Shown here piece by piece: positions 16,340 to 24,998 of a DNA stretch of 36,844 bases. The position numbers and the translations under genes were made by a program. Each line of letters starts with the position of its first letter. Position 1 is the stretch's first letter. The notes under the pieces were generated by a model. That model searched no databases and had not been told where the DNA came from. It saw only the letters and a program-made list of their open reading frames with translations. The DNA comes from an uncultured Oscillospiraceae bacterium (lineage in GTDB: Bacteria > Bacillota > Clostridia > Oscillospirales > Oscillospiraceae): assembly GCA_944385395.1 (NCBI GenBank), contig CALWXA010000015.1, positions 1 to 36,844 of the forward strand. The letters run 5' to 3'.

Positions 16340-16722
16340 AGTAATGTCTGCAGCATCTCCCATACCTCCTGAAACAGCGGCAGCGCCGCCACCACAGCAC
16401 ACAACGCCCCTGCCGTCTCCAGCGCCTGGGCAATGGCCCCGGCGCCTGCGTCCCGGCACAGCTCTGCCCCAATCCGGCTGACCAGGGCGATGGCCACTGT
16501 CTTTATCAGCGGCACGAACAGCTCCGGGGCAATGCTGCCGGCGTGGAGCATCCGTGTCACCAGGTCCGTGATATCCCGCACGGCGCCGCCCAAAGCCAGC
16601 AGTACCACCGCCGCCACCGCCAGCGTCAGAAGCAGCGCCATTTCCGTACCGTTTTTCCGCAGCAGCGCCGTCAGCACAGCGCCGATCAGGCATACGGCGG
16701 TGATTTGGAAAATCTGGTCCAT
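16336..16722 (-). CDS. spoIIIAD: Stage III sporulation protein AD
   Basis: A 128-residue membrane protein with about four hydrophobic segments, close to the family length. The ATG at 16720-16722 shares one base with the spoIIIAC stop; a GTG one codon upstream is an alternative start. LVSRIGAELCRDAGAGAIA is typical of the family. Confidence 0.91.
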   Translation of the reverse strand: MDQIFQITAVCLIGAVLTALLRKNGTEMALLLTLAVAAVVLLALGGAVRDITDLVTRMLHAGSIAPELFVPLIKTVAIALVSRIGAELCRDAGAGAIAQALETAGALCAVVAALPLFQEVWEMLQTLL

Positions 16723-16916
16723 CACAGTGCAAAAAGCGCTTTGATGAGGTCAAAAAGATCGCTGATCTTCTGCACCAGCATCATCAGCACCACCACCAGG
16801 CCTGCCAGCGTGGTCATCATGGCCTGCTCTTCCCTGCCGCTGCGGATCAGCACCTGGTTGAGCACCGCCACCACGATCCCGATGGCCGCAATTTTAAAAA
16901 TCAGATCGACATCCAT
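16722..16916 (-). CDS. spoIIIAC: Stage III sporulation protein AC
   Basis: A 64-residue protein with two membrane segments: VDLIFKIAAIGIVVAVLNQ, then a short loop and a second hydrophobic helix, ending DLFDLIKALF. ATG 16914-16916 has GAGGGAA just before it; a TTG at 16928 overlapping the spoIIIAB stop would add four residues. Too short for many gene finders. Confidence 0.9.
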   Translation of the reverse strand: MDVDLIFKIAAIGIVVAVLNQVLIRSGREEQAMMTTLAGLVVVLMMLVQKISDLFDLIKALFAL

Positions 16917-16924
16917 ACGTTCCC

Positions 16925-17407
16925 TCAAATCAACAGAATGATCAGCAGGCTGACACCGGAGACGCAGACCGCCACGGAGAGCTTTTCCTGCTCCCTCTGC
17001 CGCTGCCGGTACCCCTGGGCAACCTCCCGCAGCTGAGCGGCAGCCAGATGGAGTGACCCGGTGATGCGTACCTCGTCGCCCGTCAATTCCAATCTACAGA
17101 GGATCTCCCCAGCCTCCGTGGGCTGCACATCTGCAAAAGCCTCTGACCACACTTGGTGTAAAGGTAAATTACTGTTCAGATTTTTCTGTATGCTGCGGAA
17201 GTAGCATCCGCTGTGATCTCTGCCGCACTGGTCTGAAATGGCCTTGGGAAGCGGCGTCTTTTGCCAGCGTATGGCTGCCTCCATGCTTTCCAAGGCCGCT
17301 GCCAGATCCTGCAGCAGGGCGATGGTACGTCTCCTGCTCACGATCCACTGGGCACACAGCCAGGCGGTGGCACCGATGAGCAGCAAACTTCCGATCCACT
17401 TGCCCAT
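16925..17407 (-). CDS. spoIIIAB: Stage III sporulation protein AB
   Basis: A 160-residue protein with an N-terminal membrane helix (about 4-21), a helical soluble domain and a C-terminal membrane helix (LSVAVCVSGVSLLIILLI at the very end). This layout, resembling the GspF-like domain of secretion systems, is that of SpoIIIAB. ATG 17405-17407 shares one base with the spoIIIAA stop; the longer open frame upstream is rejected. Confidence 0.91.
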   Translation of the reverse strand: MGKWIGSLLLIGATAWLCAQWIVSRRRTIALLQDLAAALESMEAAIRWQKTPLPKAISDQCGRDHSGCYFRSIQKNLNSNLPLHQVWSEAFADVQPTEAGEILCRLELTGDEVRITGSLHLAAAQLREVAQGYRQRQREQEKLSVAVCVSGVSLLIILLI

Positions 17408-18327
17408 CACAGCTGCTCCACCGTATAAGTACGGGTATCGCCGTCTCTTCCAATGACGATGCACCGGGAAAACACCCTGCTTTTCAGCAAGCGACGGAAC
17501 AGCGACTTTTCCCGAAGCTCTTCCAATGATGCAGCGTGCACCGTAGCCAGCAGCGCTACCCCGCAGTTGGCCGCCCCCTCCATGGCCTGTACATCCTGCA
17601 GGACGGTGACCTCGTCCACGGCTATGATCTGGGGATTGGCGGCACGCAGCAGAATGGGAATACCCAGTGCCTTGGGGCAGGCGTCCAGCACATCGGTATG
17701 GCAGCCGATGGCGGCCTGTGCCACCCCATGGTGCATCATAGCGATCTCACTGCGCTCGTCCACCACCGAAACCCGGCAGGCAGGCATGTCCGGACTGCCG
17801 TCGGAAAGCAGGCGGATGAGATCCCGCAGCAGCGTGGTTTTACCCAGGCCCGGCGGCGAGAGGATCAGTGTACTGCAGAAGTGTCCGCTATCCCACAGCT
17901 GGGGCAGCAGGGACTGTGCGACACCCCGGCGTTCCCGGCCCACCCGGATCACTGCCGAGGAGATATCCTTCAGATTCACCGTTTGTCCATCTCGGATCAC
18001 CGCTGTGCCGCAGATCCCTACCCGGAAGCCTCCCGGAGCCGTCAGGTATCCGGCACTGATGGTGTCTACGGCGGCATACCGGGAATAGCCCGTCACCGTG
18101 TCGCACAGCTGTTCCAGGTCGCTTTGGGTCACCACCGATCCGTCGGAGGAGACCATCCGTTCGCCTTCCGGCAGCAGTACCGTCATGGGACAGCCGCCAC
18201 GGAGACGAAGTTCCTCCCCTACCGCCTTTTGCCAGTCCGGCAGTTGGCGGGCCAGCCACCGCCAACGCATGGGCAGCAGGTCTGCTGCCTGCTCAAACCG
18301 CTCTATGGCGCTCTTTTCCATATGCAT
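17407..18327 (-). CDS. spoIIIAA: Stage III sporulation protein AA (ATPase)
   Basis: Secretion-type ATPase thought to energise the mother cell-forespore channel. The 306-residue protein has Walker A PPGLGKTT at about 158-165, a glutamate-containing VVDERSEIA, and Walker B-type IIAVDEV near 230, matching SpoIIIAA. Three in-frame ATGs sit close together; the one at 18325-18327 is seven bases from AGGAGG, while the one at 18333 is only one base from it, so 18327 is chosen. First gene of the operon behind a sigma-E promoter. Confidence 0.94.
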   Translation of the reverse strand: MHMEKSAIERFEQAADLLPMRWRWLARQLPDWQKAVGEELRLRGGCPMTVLLPEGERMVSSDGSVVTQSDLEQLCDTVTGYSRYAAVDTISAGYLTAPGGFRVGICGTAVIRDGQTVNLKDISSAVIRVGRERRGVAQSLLPQLWDSGHFCSTLILSPPGLGKTTLLRDLIRLLSDGSPDMPACRVSVVDERSEIAMMHHGVAQAAIGCHTDVLDACPKALGIPILLRAANPQIIAVDEVTVLQDVQAMEGAANCGVALLATVHAASLEELREKSLFRRLLKSRVFSRCIVIGRDGDTRTYTVEQL

Positions 18328-18354
18328 CGCCATGCCTCCTTTGTGTGATGCTCC

Positions 18355-18383
18355 AATGTATGACGGCTCGTCCGGGAATATGC
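18355..18383 (-). promoter_or_regulatory. Sigma-E promoter of the spoIIIA operon
   Basis: On the minus strand GCATATT (18377-18383) and CATACATT (18355-18362) are 14 bases apart, a full match to the mother-cell sigma-E consensus with correct spacing, and sit 28 bases upstream of the spoIIIAA start. The -35 element abuts the U tract of the preceding terminator. Confidence 0.92.
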
Positions 18384-18416
18384 AAAAAAAGCGCTCTGCA
18401 CATTTCGTGCAGAGCG
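18384..18416 (-). terminator. Intrinsic terminator after the DUF4364 gene
   Basis: A perfect 10-bp stem (18392-18401 with 18407-18416, five-base loop) is followed on the minus strand by CTTTTTTT. It insulates spoIIIA from the vegetative gene before it. Confidence 0.92.
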
Positions 18417-18433
18417 TTGAGGGAATTATTCCA

Positions 18434-18955
18434 TTATTCCCCGTACAGGGCGGAGAGGATCTTATTATAGATCTGGTCGGGATTTTTCTGGAAACGGCGG
18501 GCCAGATCTTGCGCCATGTCCTCGTCTGCGGACATCAGCTCCAGGTGCATCACGCTGTCTACGTCGTCACGAAGTGACAATTCCACAGTAAATGTACCGT
18601 TTTCCCGCTGGGTCACACGGCTTCGGACCTGATCCCGGCGCAGCAGCATCTTCTGGTATGCCTGAATGCTCTTATCCACCTTCATGCGCACCGAATACGG
18701 CAGGCTGGACTCGCAGATGGCGCTGTTGCGCAGACCCTTGGGCGTAATGCGGTAGCCCTCGCCTTCCTTCAGTTCCAGGTGCTCCGTTTTCACCAGATCA
18801 TTGAGGCACTCGGAAAAGGCAAAATAGTCGATGCCGTCGTCGCACATGGTCAGCTCCTGCACCGCCTCCAGCGGCAAAGGCTGTGGGATCCGGGCGGCGA
18901 TATACAGGATCAGAAATTTGATCTCCAGCTTGTCACGGATAAATCCTACGCTCAT
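18434..18955 (-). CDS. DUF4364 family winged-helix protein
   Basis: A 173-residue cytoplasmic protein, recognised as the DUF4364 family common in Clostridia. The N-terminal half looks like a winged helix: KLEIKFLILYIAARIPQPLP, then a Leu-rich recognition region and YRITPKGLRN, typical of PadR-like folds. The C-terminal half is charged, possibly regulatory. A GTG nine bases further out lies inside the ribosome-binding site GAGGTG, so ATG 18953-18955 is chosen. No target is known; transcription regulator is an inference. Confidence 0.85.
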   Translation of the reverse strand: MSVGFIRDKLEIKFLILYIAARIPQPLPLEAVQELTMCDDGIDYFAFSECLNDLVKTEHLELKEGEGYRITPKGLRNSAICESSLPYSVRMKVDKSIQAYQKMLLRRDQVRSRVTQRENGTFTVELSLRDDVDSVMHLELMSADEDMAQDLARRFQKNPDQIYNKILSALYGE

Positions 18956-18978
18956 GGGCGTCACCTCGCTTTGGTTCT

Positions 18979-19007
18979 ATTATAAGGAAAAAATCCGCAA
19001 ATGTACA
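18979..19007 (-). promoter_or_regulatory. Sigma-A promoter of the DUF4364 gene
   Basis: TGTACA (19002-19007), 17 bases, perfect TATAAT (18979-18984) on the minus strand, 24 bases before the start codon. Confidence 0.78.
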
Positions 19008-19037
19008 GTCTGCGGCGAAAATTTTCGAATCCTGTCG

Positions 19038-19066
19038 TTGCATTTCCTTCGGAAATCTGATACTCT
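19038..19066 (+). promoter_or_regulatory. Possible promoter of the DUF3048 gene
   Basis: TTGCAT (19038-19043), 17 bases, TACTCT (19061-19066) with TGA as an extended -10 element. The match is weak, but position, 34 bases before the start, is suitable. Divergent from the DUF4364 promoter. Confidence 0.4.
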
Positions 19067-19099
19067 GATATTTGAAAAATCACAAAGGGGGTGCTTTGT

Positions 19100-20137
19100 A
19101 TGAAGAGATTTGCGTGGGCTCTGCTGGCCGCTTTACTGCTGCTGCAGTGCACAGCCTGCGGCGGTTACAGAAATCCCAAGCTGAAGGACGATCAGATCCC
19201 GGTAGTGTTGGAAGAACCTAAGGAGGAACCGGTACGCAATCCTCTTACCGGTGAAGTGTTGGATAACCCCGAGGCTGTGAACAACCGGCCGGTGGCAGTG
19301 ATGCTCAACAACATCCACGAAGCCATGCCACAGCACGGCGTATCCGATGCGGACATGATCTTTGAATATCTGGTGGAATACGGCATCACCCGGATGGTGG
19401 CATTCTATCAGGATGTGTCGGATATGGGAACCATCGGTTCTGTCCGCAGCGCACGGCCCTATTTCGTGGAAACGGTATGGGGTATGGATGCCATCTATGT
19501 ACACGCCGGGGGCAGCGCCGCCGCCATCAATATGATCTGGAATCTGGAAATGGATCATCTGGATGAAAGTGACTTCGATGTTTTCTGGCGGGATGAGAAA
19601 CGTGCTGAAACCATGGCCTATGAGCACACGCTGATGACCAACGGGCCCCGGATCTGGGACTGCGTACAGGAGTACGGCTGGCGCACCCAGCATCAGGAGG
19701 ATTTCTCCTATCCCGTCACCTATGTTTCCGACGGCACGCCCTACAGTGATTGGACGGCCAACAAGGTATCCGTAGTGTTCTCCGGCTACAAGACCGGTGT
19801 ATTTACCTATAATGCCGCATCCGGCAAGTACAGGGTAAGCCAGTATGACGAGCCCTACATAGACGGCAATACCCAGCAGCAGGTGGAGATCACCAATCTG
19901 CTGGTGCTGCGCACCGACATGTATCAGCTCTCTACCGGGCACATGTCCATTGATGTGCAGGGCAGCGGCAGCGGATACTACATCTGCGGCGGCAAAGCCG
20001 TGGACATCCAGTGGCACAAGGCAGAAATGGATGATCCTTTCACCTATACCCTGGCGGATGGGACTCCCTTCTCCCTGGGCATCGGGAAAACCTATGTATG
20101 CGTAGTGGACACCGATGCAGACGTGTCCATCACCTGA
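19100..20137 (+). CDS. DUF3048 domain-containing lipoprotein (YerB-like)
   Basis: A 345-residue exported protein. The signal peptide MKRFAWALLAALLLLQCTAC ends in a cysteine consistent with lipid attachment, though position -3 is a cysteine, not the usual leucine. The mature part has NNRPVAVMLNN, HGVSDADMIFEYLVEYGITR and GSVRSARPYF, the DUF3048 signature seen in Bacillus YerB. Function is unknown; the family is found at the cell surface. ATG 19100-19102 has AAAGGGGGTG upstream. Plus strand, single gene with its own terminator. Confidence 0.9.
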   Translation: MKRFAWALLAALLLLQCTACGGYRNPKLKDDQIPVVLEEPKEEPVRNPLTGEVLDNPEAVNNRPVAVMLNNIHEAMPQHGVSDADMIFEYLVEYGITRMVAFYQDVSDMGTIGSVRSARPYFVETVWGMDAIYVHAGGSAAAINMIWNLEMDHLDESDFDVFWRDEKRAETMAYEHTLMTNGPRIWDCVQEYGWRTQHQEDFSYPVTYVSDGTPYSDWTANKVSVVFSGYKTGVFTYNAASGKYRVSQYDEPYIDGNTQQQVEITNLLVLRTDMYQLSTGHMSIDVQGSGSGYYICGGKAVDIQWHKAEMDDPFTYTLADGTPFSLGIGKTYVCVVDTDADVSIT

Positions 20138-20150
20138 AGAAAATAAATTT

Positions 20151-20185
20151 GGGGACGGCAATGCTGCCGTCCCCTTCACCTTTTT
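20151..20185 (+). terminator. Intrinsic terminator after the DUF3048 gene
   Basis: A perfect 10-bp GC-rich stem (20151-20160 with 20165-20174) and four-base loop, followed by TTCACCTTTTT. The U tract is displaced, so efficiency may be moderate. Confidence 0.72.
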
Positions 20186-20203
20186 CAGCCAAAGACATAC
20201 ACT
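20178..20203 (+). promoter_or_regulatory. Possible mother-cell sigma (sigma-K/E) promoter of the Cys-rich gene
   Basis: CATACACT (20196-20203) matches the sigma-E/sigma-K type -10 element; AC at 20178-20179 sits 16 bases upstream as in sigma-K promoters. No good sigma-E -35 element is present. The start of transcription would be about 35 bases before the gene. Confidence 0.42.
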
Positions 20204-20247
20204 GGAATGAAAGACGATTCTTTCACTACTTATCAGGAGGTATTTTT

Positions 20248-21087
20248 ATGGCTGAAAACGGAATGCCGGGCCCGGTCTGCGATCTGAGCAATGTCCGTGA
20301 GTCCGTATGCATCCACACCAGAAAAATATTTGACAGCTGCCGGGAAAAAGACTGCATCGAAGATCTGCGTTTCTATCCCACCAGCGCCGCACAGCAGGTG
20401 CTCAGCGGCTGCCAGATGATCCGGGGCGGTACGGCGGAGCTGCTGTACATCTACACCGACGTAAAGCCCGTCACCTTCAACCGGGGCTTCTATTCCATCG
20501 ATATGCGGTTTTTCTACCGCGTCACGCTGCAGGTGGCCACCGGTACGCCCCGCTGCGCCGAGGCCGAAGGCCTTTGCGTATTCGACAAGCGCTGCATCCT
20601 CTTCGGCAGCGAGGGCGGCGCCAAGATCTTCTCCTCTGACGTGTCGCCGGAGGATCTGGATCTGGGCTGCAACTGCGGCTGCCATCTCCCCACCGCTGTG
20701 GTGGAGGCAGTGGACCCCATCGTACTGGATACCCGCATCGCCGAGTGCTGCACCCACAACCACTGCGAGTGCCCCCTCAAGGAGATCCCCGGATGCGTGG
20801 CCAGATGCTTCGCCCAGGAACTGGTGCTCAACGACACCTCTTCCCGCCGCTACTATGTGACGTTGGGTCAGTTCTCTCTGGTACGGCTGGAGCGGGACAC
20901 CCAGCTGCTGATCCCGGTATACGACTACTGCATCCCCGAAGCCGAGTGCTGCGGCGACGACCAGCAGGATCCCTGCGGGCTGTTCAAGAACGTATGCTTC
21001 CCAGTGAACGAGTTCTTCCCTCCCAACTCTCTGGAAATGCCCAAGGACTACGTCAGTACCCGCAACTATTGCTCCTGCAAGGGATGA
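20248..21087 (+). CDS. Cysteine-rich protein of unknown function, possible spore coat component
   Basis: A 279-residue soluble protein with 24 cysteines, concentrated in pairs and short clusters (LGCNCGCH, AECC, HCECP, CSCKG at the end). No signal peptide or membrane segment. The first third (VRESVCIHTRKIFDSC, then FNRGFYSIDMRFFYRVTLQV) resembles a family of clostridial Cys-rich proteins I recognise only as uncharacterised. The ATG has AGGAGG seven bases upstream; an upstream extension of the frame runs through the terminator and is rejected. The cysteine content and the possible mother-cell promoter suggest a coat or exosporium role, but metal binding is an alternative. Confidence 0.8.
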   Translation: MAENGMPGPVCDLSNVRESVCIHTRKIFDSCREKDCIEDLRFYPTSAAQQVLSGCQMIRGGTAELLYIYTDVKPVTFNRGFYSIDMRFFYRVTLQVATGTPRCAEAEGLCVFDKRCILFGSEGGAKIFSSDVSPEDLDLGCNCGCHLPTAVVEAVDPIVLDTRIAECCTHNHCECPLKEIPGCVARCFAQELVLNDTSSRRYYVTLGQFSLVRLERDTQLLIPVYDYCIPEAECCGDDQQDPCGLFKNVCFPVNEFFPPNSLEMPKDYVSTRNYCSCKG

Positions 21088-21097
21088 GCACGGCACC

Positions 21098-21139
21098 AAA
21101 AACAATGGGACGCCTTCCATAAGGCGTCCCATTGTTTTT
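21098..21139. terminator. Bidirectional terminator between converging genes
   Basis: A perfect 19-bp stem (21098-21116 with 21121-21139), A-rich at one foot and T-rich at the other, with a four-base loop. It serves the Cys-rich gene on the plus strand and the dnaE-HTH unit on the minus strand. Confidence 0.93.
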
Positions 21140-21155
21140 ATATGCGGTTTATGAT

Positions 21156-21530
21156 TCACGACAGGATGAGGCCTACCAGCCACAGGAGCAGCAGCAAAGC
21201 CACGGCTACCCCCAGGCCCGACAGGATCCCCAGCCGGATGCGTCCATAAAAGCGGCGGCGCCTATTGCGCTCCATCAGCTGCTGTTTGGCGGCGAACAGA
21301 TAGCGGGCAACGGCTGCCTGGTCACATCCCGGCGGAAGGGCATCTCCCATCAACTGCTCCGGCGTGGTATCCAGTGTCTGGGCCAACCGCATCAGCAGCT
21401 GAACATCCGGCAGGGACCGGTACAGCTCCCAGTCGGACACCGTCCGGCATGCTACCTGGAGATGGCCCGCCAGTTCTTCCCGGCTGAGTCCTTTTTTGCT
21501 GCGGATGCGTTTCAGATTTTTATGGAACAT
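21156..21530 (-). CDS. XRE-type HTH protein with C-terminal membrane helix
   Basis: A 124-residue protein. Residues 1-62 form a Cro/C1-type helix-turn-helix (LKRIRSKKGLSREELAGHLQ, then VACRTVSDWELYRSLPDVQLL). A basic linker (RNRRRRF) precedes a single membrane segment (about 99-122, GILSGLGVAVALLLLLWLVG). Its ATG shares one base with the dnaE stop, so it is coupled to dnaE and ends that unit. Membrane-tethered regulator is an inference; no target is visible. Confidence 0.87.
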   Translation of the reverse strand: MFHKNLKRIRSKKGLSREELAGHLQVACRTVSDWELYRSLPDVQLLMRLAQTLDTTPEQLMGDALPPGCDQAAVARYLFAAKQQLMERNRRRRFYGRIRLGILSGLGVAVALLLLLWLVGLILS

Positions 21531-24500
21531 CAGTTTTTCTTCTCCTTCACCACCACGTTCTCATTCCCCAGCCATTCCCGGCACTCCTCCAGGAAGGCCG
21601 GGTGGTTCAGGCATTGGGCGCCCAGCAGCTTCCCGGTATCCGCCACACGGATCCGCAGCGGGGTCTCCCCTTCGAACATGGTCATCACCAGAGAGATATG
21701 CCGGAAAGCATCGCTGTCCACGCTGGGGATCTTCAGATAGATGGTGGTTTCCGGCTGACGGGGCTTGGGCTCCTCGCCCGGCGTCTGGTAAAGGGGATAG
21801 ATGGAATCGCACATGATCTGGGGCGGCTTCTCATCCCGCACCGACAGGCGGCCCTTTACCAGCACCGGCGTATTGACCTGCATGAAGCTGCCGCAGCGCT
21901 CAATGACACGGTTGAAGCACAATAGCTCGATGCTGGCCAGTTCGTCCTCCACCATCACATAGGCCATCAGGGACTGGTTTTTCGTGGTACGGGTCTTACT
22001 GGACGTCACCACGCCGGCCACGGTGATATTCTGCCCGTCAGCAAACCGGCCGTCGGCATCAGAAAAGGAATCCAGAACATCCCGGATGGGCACGGCACCG
22101 GAGCGCCGGGCCAGCTCACGATAGTCGGACATGGGATGGCCGGAGAGATAGAGGCCGGTGGTCTCCTTCTCCATATACATCCGCTCCACTGCCGTATACT
22201 CCGGAATATCCGGCAGCGTCACCTGGGGTGCGCTGGAAGCAGAAGCGGACATGCCGAAGAAATCCAGCTGCCCCTCCACGTTCTGCCGGCGGCTGACGGC
22301 GATGGAATCCAGCACCTTTTCGTACACGGCGATGAGCTGGGAGCGCCGGGCGCCCAGACAGTCAAAAGCGCCGCTGCGGATCAGATTCTCCACCGCCCGC
22401 TTGTTCAGGTCACCGCAGTCAAACATGCGGCTGCAGAAATCCTGGAAGGAGGCAAAAACACCGCCCTCCCGGCGCTGCCGGATCAGGGACTGGATAAAGC
22501 CCCGGCCGATGTTCTTGATGGCCACCAGGCCGAAGCGGATGCCGCCCTCCTCCACGGTGAAGCCGTCATAGGAACGGTTGATATCCGGCGGCAGCAGTGC
22601 GATGCCGCACTCCTTACACTCGGCGATATACTCCGCCACCTTATCGGAGTTATCCAGTACGCTGGTGAGCAATGCCGCCATATACTCCCGGGTATAGTGG
22701 CATTTGAAATACGCCGTCTGATACGCCACCACCGCATAGCTCACGGCGTGGGCCTTATTGAAGGCGTAATTGGCAAAGTCGTAGATCTCGTCGTAAATGG
22801 CCTGGGCAGTCTCCTCCGGGATGCCGTTGGCCACGCAGCCGGCAATGCCCCGCTGGGGATCGCCATGGACAAAGGACTGGCGCTCTTTCTCGATCTCCTT
22901 GGCCTTTTTCTTACTGATGGCCCGGCGCACCATATCCGCCTGACCCAAAGAATACCCGCCCAGCTTGCGGAAGATCTCAATGACCTGCTCCTGATAAACG
23001 ATGCAGCCATAGGTCACCGACAAAATGGGTTCCAGCGTGGGATGCAGATAGGTAATGAGCTTGGGATCGTGCTTACAGGCGATGAACCGGGGGATGGATT
23101 CCATAGGACCCGGACGGTACAGGGCAATGATAGCGGTGATATCCTCGATGCTCTGGGGCTTGAGGCCCAGGCACACACCGGTCATGCCGGTGGATTCCAT
23201 CTGGAACACGCCGCTGGTGCGGCCCTGGGTCAGCATATCGAATACCGCAGGATCGTCCATGGGGATACCGTTCAGCGTAAAGTCCGGCTCACGGCGCTGC
23301 ACCATCTTCATGGCGTCGTCCAGCACCGTCAGGTTCCGCAGGCCCAGGAAGTCCATCTTCAGTAGGCCCAGCTCTTCCAGCGTCACCATGGTGTACTGGC
23401 AGACCACCGCTTCATCGTTCTTGGCCAGCGGCACATATTCATAGACCGGCCGTTTGGTGATCACCACGCCGGCAGCGTGGGTGGAGGCGTGGCGGGGCAT
23501 ACCCTCCACAGCCCGGGCCATATTCAGCAAACGGCGGACTTTTTCATCGGATTCATAGAGGTCACTGAGCTGCTTGGAGAGCTTCAGGGCATCGTCCAGG
23601 GTAATATGCAGCGTGGCGGGCACCAGCTTGGCCACCGCATCCACCTCTGCATAGGGGATATTCAGCACACGGCCCACGTCCCGGATGGCGGCACGGGCGG
23701 CCATGGTACCGAAGGTGACGATCTGGGCCACGTGGTCATCGCCGTACTTGCGGCGGACGTAATCCACCACCTCGCCACGGCGGGTATCGCCGAAGTCCAT
23801 ATCGATATCCGGCATGGAGACACGTTCCGGGTTCAAGAAGCGCTCAAAGTACAGACCGTATTCCATGGGGTCGATATCCGTGATATGCAGGCAATAGTAC
23901 ACCATGCTGCCTGCAGCGCTGCCACGGCCGGGGCCTACAGGGATCCCCTGGCTCCGGGCAAAGCGGACAAAATCGGAAACGATGAGAAAATAATCGGTAA
24001 AGCCCATCTTCCCGATCATATCCATTTCGTATTCCAGCTGCTGACGGTAGGATTCCTTGCCATCCCCGTACCGCTCCGCAAAGCCCTCCTGACACAGCTT
24101 ACGCAGGTAAGAGGGTGAATCATAGCCGGGAGGCAGCTGAAATTCCGGCAGGTGATATTTGCCGAAGGTAAAGCCGAACTGGCAGCGCTGGGCAATGCGC
24201 TCGGTATTGGCGATGGCCTCCGGGTAGCCGGAAAAGAGGGCTTCCATCTCCTCCGTGGAGCGCAGGTAGAAGTTCCGGGGCTCATAGCGCATGCGCTTTT
24301 CATCGTCCACCGTCTTGCCGGTCTGAATGCACAGCAGCACATCGTGGCTCTCGGCATCTTCCTTACGCAGATAGTGGGCGTCGTTGGTGGCCACCAGGGG
24401 GATCCCTGTTTCCTGGTGCAGGCGCAGCAGGGCACGGTTCACCTCCTGCTGCTGGGGAATGCCGTGGTCCTGGAGTTCCAGATAGAAATTGTCCGGACCC

Positions 24501-24994
24501 AGGATGGACTGGAGCTCCAGGGCATATTCCCGGGCTCCTTCATAGTTGCCCGCCAAAATCCGACGGGGAATTTCGCCGGCCAGGCAGGCGGAAAGGCCGA
24601 TCAGGCCCTCGCTATGGGCACGCAGAAGCTCCAGGTCGATGCGGGGCTTGATGTAAAAGCCTTCCACATAGGCCTGGCTCACCAGGTAGGACAGGTTCCG
24701 GTAGCCCGTTTCATCACGGCACAGCAGCACCAGATGCCGGGCTTCGGAATCAAATTCATGGATCTTGTCAAACCGGGTACGGGGGGCCACGTACACCTCG
24801 CAGCCGATGATGGGATGGATCCCCTCAGCCTGGCAGGCACGGAAAAAGTCAATGGCTCCGTACATCACGCCATGGTCTGTGATGGCGATGGACGTCTGGC
24901 CCAGCTCTTTTACCCGCTTGGCAAGATCCCGGATGCGGCAGGCGCCGTCCAGGAGGCTGTATTCCGTATGCACATGCAGATGCGCAAAGGCCAT
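21530..24994 (-). CDS. dnaE: DNA polymerase III subunit alpha, DnaE
   Basis: Replicative polymerase subunit of the DnaE type. The 1154-residue protein starts with a PHP domain (HLHVHTEYSLLDG, residues 4-16), has the catalytic MPDIDMDFGD near 400, GRGSAAGSMVYY before it, NYAFNKAHAVSYA after mid-protein, and an OB-fold near 1000 (ITVAGVVTSSKTRTTKNQ). Clostridia also carry PolC, expected elsewhere. Located after whiA as in many Clostridia; it follows the C_GCAxxG gene by four bases. Confidence 0.97.
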   Translation of the reverse strand: MAFAHLHVHTEYSLLDGACRIRDLAKRVKELGQTSIAITDHGVMYGAIDFFRACQAEGIHPIIGCEVYVAPRTRFDKIHEFDSEARHLVLLCRDETGYRNLSYLVSQAYVEGFYIKPRIDLELLRAHSEGLIGLSACLAGEIPRRILAGNYEGAREYALELQSILGPDNFYLELQDHGIPQQQEVNRALLRLHQETGIPLVATNDAHYLRKEDAESHDVLLCIQTGKTVDDEKRMRYEPRNFYLRSTEEMEALFSGYPEAIANTERIAQRCQFGFTFGKYHLPEFQLPPGYDSPSYLRKLCQEGFAERYGDGKESYRQQLEYEMDMIGKMGFTDYFLIVSDFVRFARSQGIPVGPGRGSAAGSMVYYCLHITDIDPMEYGLYFERFLNPERVSMPDIDMDFGDTRRGEVVDYVRRKYGDDHVAQIVTFGTMAARAAIRDVGRVLNIPYAEVDAVAKLVPATLHITLDDALKLSKQLSDLYESDEKVRRLLNMARAVEGMPRHASTHAAGVVITKRPVYEYVPLAKNDEAVVCQYTMVTLEELGLLKMDFLGLRNLTVLDDAMKMVQRREPDFTLNGIPMDDPAVFDMLTQGRTSGVFQMESTGMTGVCLGLKPQSIEDITAIIALYRPGPMESIPRFIACKHDPKLITYLHPTLEPILSVTYGCIVYQEQVIEIFRKLGGYSLGQADMVRRAISKKKAKEIEKERQSFVHGDPQRGIAGCVANGIPEETAQAIYDEIYDFANYAFNKAHAVSYAVVAYQTAYFKCHYTREYMAALLTSVLDNSDKVAEYIAECKECGIALLPPDINRSYDGFTVEEGGIRFGLVAIKNIGRGFIQSLIRQRREGGVFASFQDFCSRMFDCGDLNKRAVENLIRSGAFDCLGARRSQLIAVYEKVLDSIAVSRRQNVEGQLDFFGMSASASSAPQVTLPDIPEYTAVERMYMEKETTGLYLSGHPMSDYRELARRSGAVPIRDVLDSFSDADGRFADGQNITVAGVVTSSKTRTTKNQSLMAYVMVEDELASIELLCFNRVIERCGSFMQVNTPVLVKGRLSVRDEKPPQIMCDSIYPLYQTPGEEPKPRQPETTIYLKIPSVDSDAFRHISLVMTMFEGETPLRIRVADTGKLLGAQCLNHPAFLEECREWLGNENVVVKEKKN

Positions 24995-24998
24995 GGCC

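Noticed and set aside
15266..16753. Long version of spoIIIAE starting near 16753
   Set aside because: The extra N-terminal part is low-complexity translation of spoIIIAD in another frame; ATG 16337-16339 starts a good signal peptide and overlaps spoIIIAD by four bases.
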